Assembly (NCBI RefSeq): GCF_024346715.1
Contig: NZ_AP024852.1
Location: 806,001-870,000, forward strand
DNA from: Photobacterium swingsii
GTDB taxonomy: Bacteria; Pseudomonadota; Gammaproteobacteria; Enterobacterales; Vibrionaceae
Length of the DNA: 64,000 nt
Direction of reading: 5' to 3'
Of this stretch, positions 62,762 through 64,000 are shown piece by piece. Each line of letters starts with the position of its first letter. The first letter of the stretch is position 1. The translations under genes were made by a program, and so were the position numbers. The notes under the pieces were generated by a model, which saw only the letters and a list, made by a program, of their open reading frames with translations, had not been told where the DNA came from and made no database searches.

Positions 62762-63993
62762 ATAGCTGCAGTCCCCGATGCTTTCGCGGTCATTTGTTCG
62801 ATTGGAGTAGCAAAGGCATCGTCTTTTTTTCTGAGTGTTTGGTACCAGGCTGGAGGCTCGGATAGGGCTTCAAATGTCCAACGTGCTTCCATTAAATATT
62901 CCCGCTGCAAGTGTGTTAGCGGTAATAGATTTAAGCTAAACAGCTCGATAAGCTGCTTTGCAATTATTGGGTCAAAGCGAAAGCTTGGCCAGATAGTTAA
63001 TAATGCTTGGCCTGCTAATTTGTATTGCTTGTCCGTAAATAAAGTGATCGCTTTTTGGTAGTCAGCTGCGGAGGTATTAAATGATTCACGCTGACGTTTA
63101 AGCCAATATTGTTTGAGCAAGCGATGCGTTGAGTTGTGTTCGTTCACGCTTAACTTATCCAAACGCTCTATGGTTTCAATATCAGCCTTTGTCATATTCA
63201 ATAGACGATAAACTTTGAGCAAAATGGCATTAAATTCAAAGCTGGTGGCAAGCAGTTCTTCAGCCATGGTGATATGACTGTGTTTTAATAAACGGTAGGC
63301 CGTGAAATTATCGCCGTTTCGAACGGCTTGTAAGGCTTTTAACGCAAAGGCGAAGGCACGTTCTTCGGCTGAAAGTGCTTTTTGGTTTGTCTGTATTAGC
63401 CACTGGCGTTCAATGGTGTGCTTTTGCGTAATTCCTTGCTCAATTTGCCCTAAGAATAGCAACGCATGGTAACGAGGTTCGTCCCAAATGGAGTGCTGAA
63501 TATGGGCGCAAGCTTCACGTAGCTTCGAAAAAGCACCTTGTGAGTGTAGCCCTTGGGCTAACCAAAAAAGCGAAAATTGGCGATCAAGGTTGGTATAACT
63601 TAATTGTTGGGCGTGTTGCCAGTACTGCATCGCCTCACTGAATTGGTGATTATGTAGCGCCATCTTGGCACTTAAATCTAGCACTAAGAGGTGGTTCGGG
63701 TGACTAATACGTAACGCGCTAAGCACTGCATTTGCAGCCGCTAGATCCTGTTGCAGCATGTATAGCTCAACCAGTAGCAGTTGTGCTGGTAAATAAGGGT
63801 GTTTAGGCACAAAACTCGCGAGTAGGGCGATTGCCTTTTGATGTTCACCATCAAGGGTTAACTGCTTACAAAGGGCTGTGATTGCTTGACGGAATGCCTT
63901 GGTACTTTTTGCTTGTTGTAAAGCCGATTTTGCGCCGCCAACCCCTGAAAGTTTAAACCCAGTTTGTACCAGTTTATTGAGCTTACGCTGCAT
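62755..63993 (-). CDS. TPR-repeat protein
   Basis: A 412-residue, mostly helical protein with several tetratricopeptide-like repeats (visible in QKAIALLASFVPKHPYLPAQ, DLAAANAVLSALRISHPNHL and FSEAMQYWQHAQQLSYTNLD). No signal peptide or membrane helix is clear. The ATG is only 8 bp from the window end and the frame stays open upstream, so a longer N-terminus is possible. The stop overlaps the hybrid kinase start (ATGTTAA), so it is the first visible gene of the three-gene operon. The weak C-terminal tail (DDAFATPIEQMTAKASGTAA) is low in complexity. Function unknown; perhaps a scaffold. Confidence 0.7.
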   Translation of the reverse strand: MQRKLNKLVQTGFKLSGVGGAKSALQQAKSTKAFRQAITALCKQLTLDGEHQKAIALLASFVPKHPYLPAQLLLVELYMLQQDLAAANAVLSALRISHPNHLLVLDLSAKMALHNHQFSEAMQYWQHAQQLSYTNLDRQFSLFWLAQGLHSQGAFSKLREACAHIQHSIWDEPRYHALLFLGQIEQGITQKHTIERQWLIQTNQKALSAEERAFAFALKALQAVRNGDNFTAYRLLKHSHITMAEELLATSFEFNAILLKVYRLLNMTKADIETIERLDKLSVNEHNSTHRLLKQYWLKRQRESFNTSAADYQKAITLFTDKQYKLAGQALLTIWPSFRFDPIIAKQLIELFSLNLLPLTHLQREYLMEARWTFEALSEPPAWYQTLRKKDDAFATPIEQMTAKASGTAAIC

Positions 63994-64000
63994 AAAGCTT

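Overview
The window looks like chromosome from a member of the Vibrionaceae, most likely Photobacterium. The reasons are gammaproteobacterial protein families throughout, gene blocks in the same order as in Escherichia coli (ushA-ybaK; ybaP/copA/cueR/cnoX/ybbO/tesA/ybbA/ybbP; ackA-yfbV), a tandem tRNA-Pro array with decayed copies, and a porin and small proteins of Vibrionaceae type. The genus is an inference. No prophage, integron, CRISPR array or complete insertion sequence was seen. The only mobile-looking DNA is a pair of 163-bp MITE-like elements.

Layout. 1-3.6 kb: end of ushA, ybaK, a LysR regulator, a LysE-type exporter, smrA and a 46-codon DUF3149 gene. 3.8-4.55 kb: three intact tRNA-Pro(UGG) genes, then broken copies and a pentanucleotide repeat. 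4.6-6.9 kb: envelope proteins (a lipoprotein with an internal repeat, Blc lipocalin, a TraB/GumN protein). 6.85-10.5 kb: copper module with CopA carrying four metal-binding domains, a 23-codon membrane ORF coupled to it, divergent cueR, and a textbook CueR promoter with a 19-bp spacer. 10.6-18.6 kb: cnoX, a tiny ORF with its own promoter and terminator, ybbO, a lipoprotein, tesA and ybbA-ybbP (start codons overlapping divergently), and yfcH. 18.6-24.4 kb: a four-gene operon of two DUF1538 membrane proteins, a PII-like protein and a CBS protein, then yfcE, a SIMPL protein, an Rdx protein and a TauE/SafE protein; one MITE lies upstream of the operon and one at the far end. 24.5-29.3 kb: pta, ackA, yfbV and a DUF6172 gene. 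29.4-32.3 kb: an ABC importer operon of the TrpX type. 32.3-37.2 kb: a self-complementary intergenic stretch, Fur-boxed chaN, rlmA, a porin and a DUF2057 protein. 37.2-42.1 kb: PgtC-PgtB-PgtA-type sensing system without a transporter. 42.4-46.6 kb: yfbU, a NupC nucleoside transporter and fhs with a PurR box. 46.9-56.2 kb: a CitA/DcuS-type kinase and its regulator, LysR, a DJ-1-like protein, YqhD, a 50-aa membrane ORF and a TctCBA tricarboxylate transporter. 56.4-64 kb: pflA, and a TPR protein, BvgS-like hybrid kinase and REC-EAL regulator in one overlapping operon.

How it fits together. Much of the window is housekeeping plus sensing of carbon compounds: acetate overflow (pta/ackA), formate and one-carbon metabolism (pflA, fhs), nucleosides (NupC), and carboxylate or phosphoester sensing (Pgt, CitAB, Tct). 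The most promising undescribed unit is the DUF1538-DUF1538-PII-CBS operon, which looks like a nucleotide-gated two-subunit membrane transporter. Next come the small ORF behind copA, the 23-codon ORF at 11.6 kb, the possible structured RNA at 32.7 kb, and the TPR/hybrid kinase/EAL operon.
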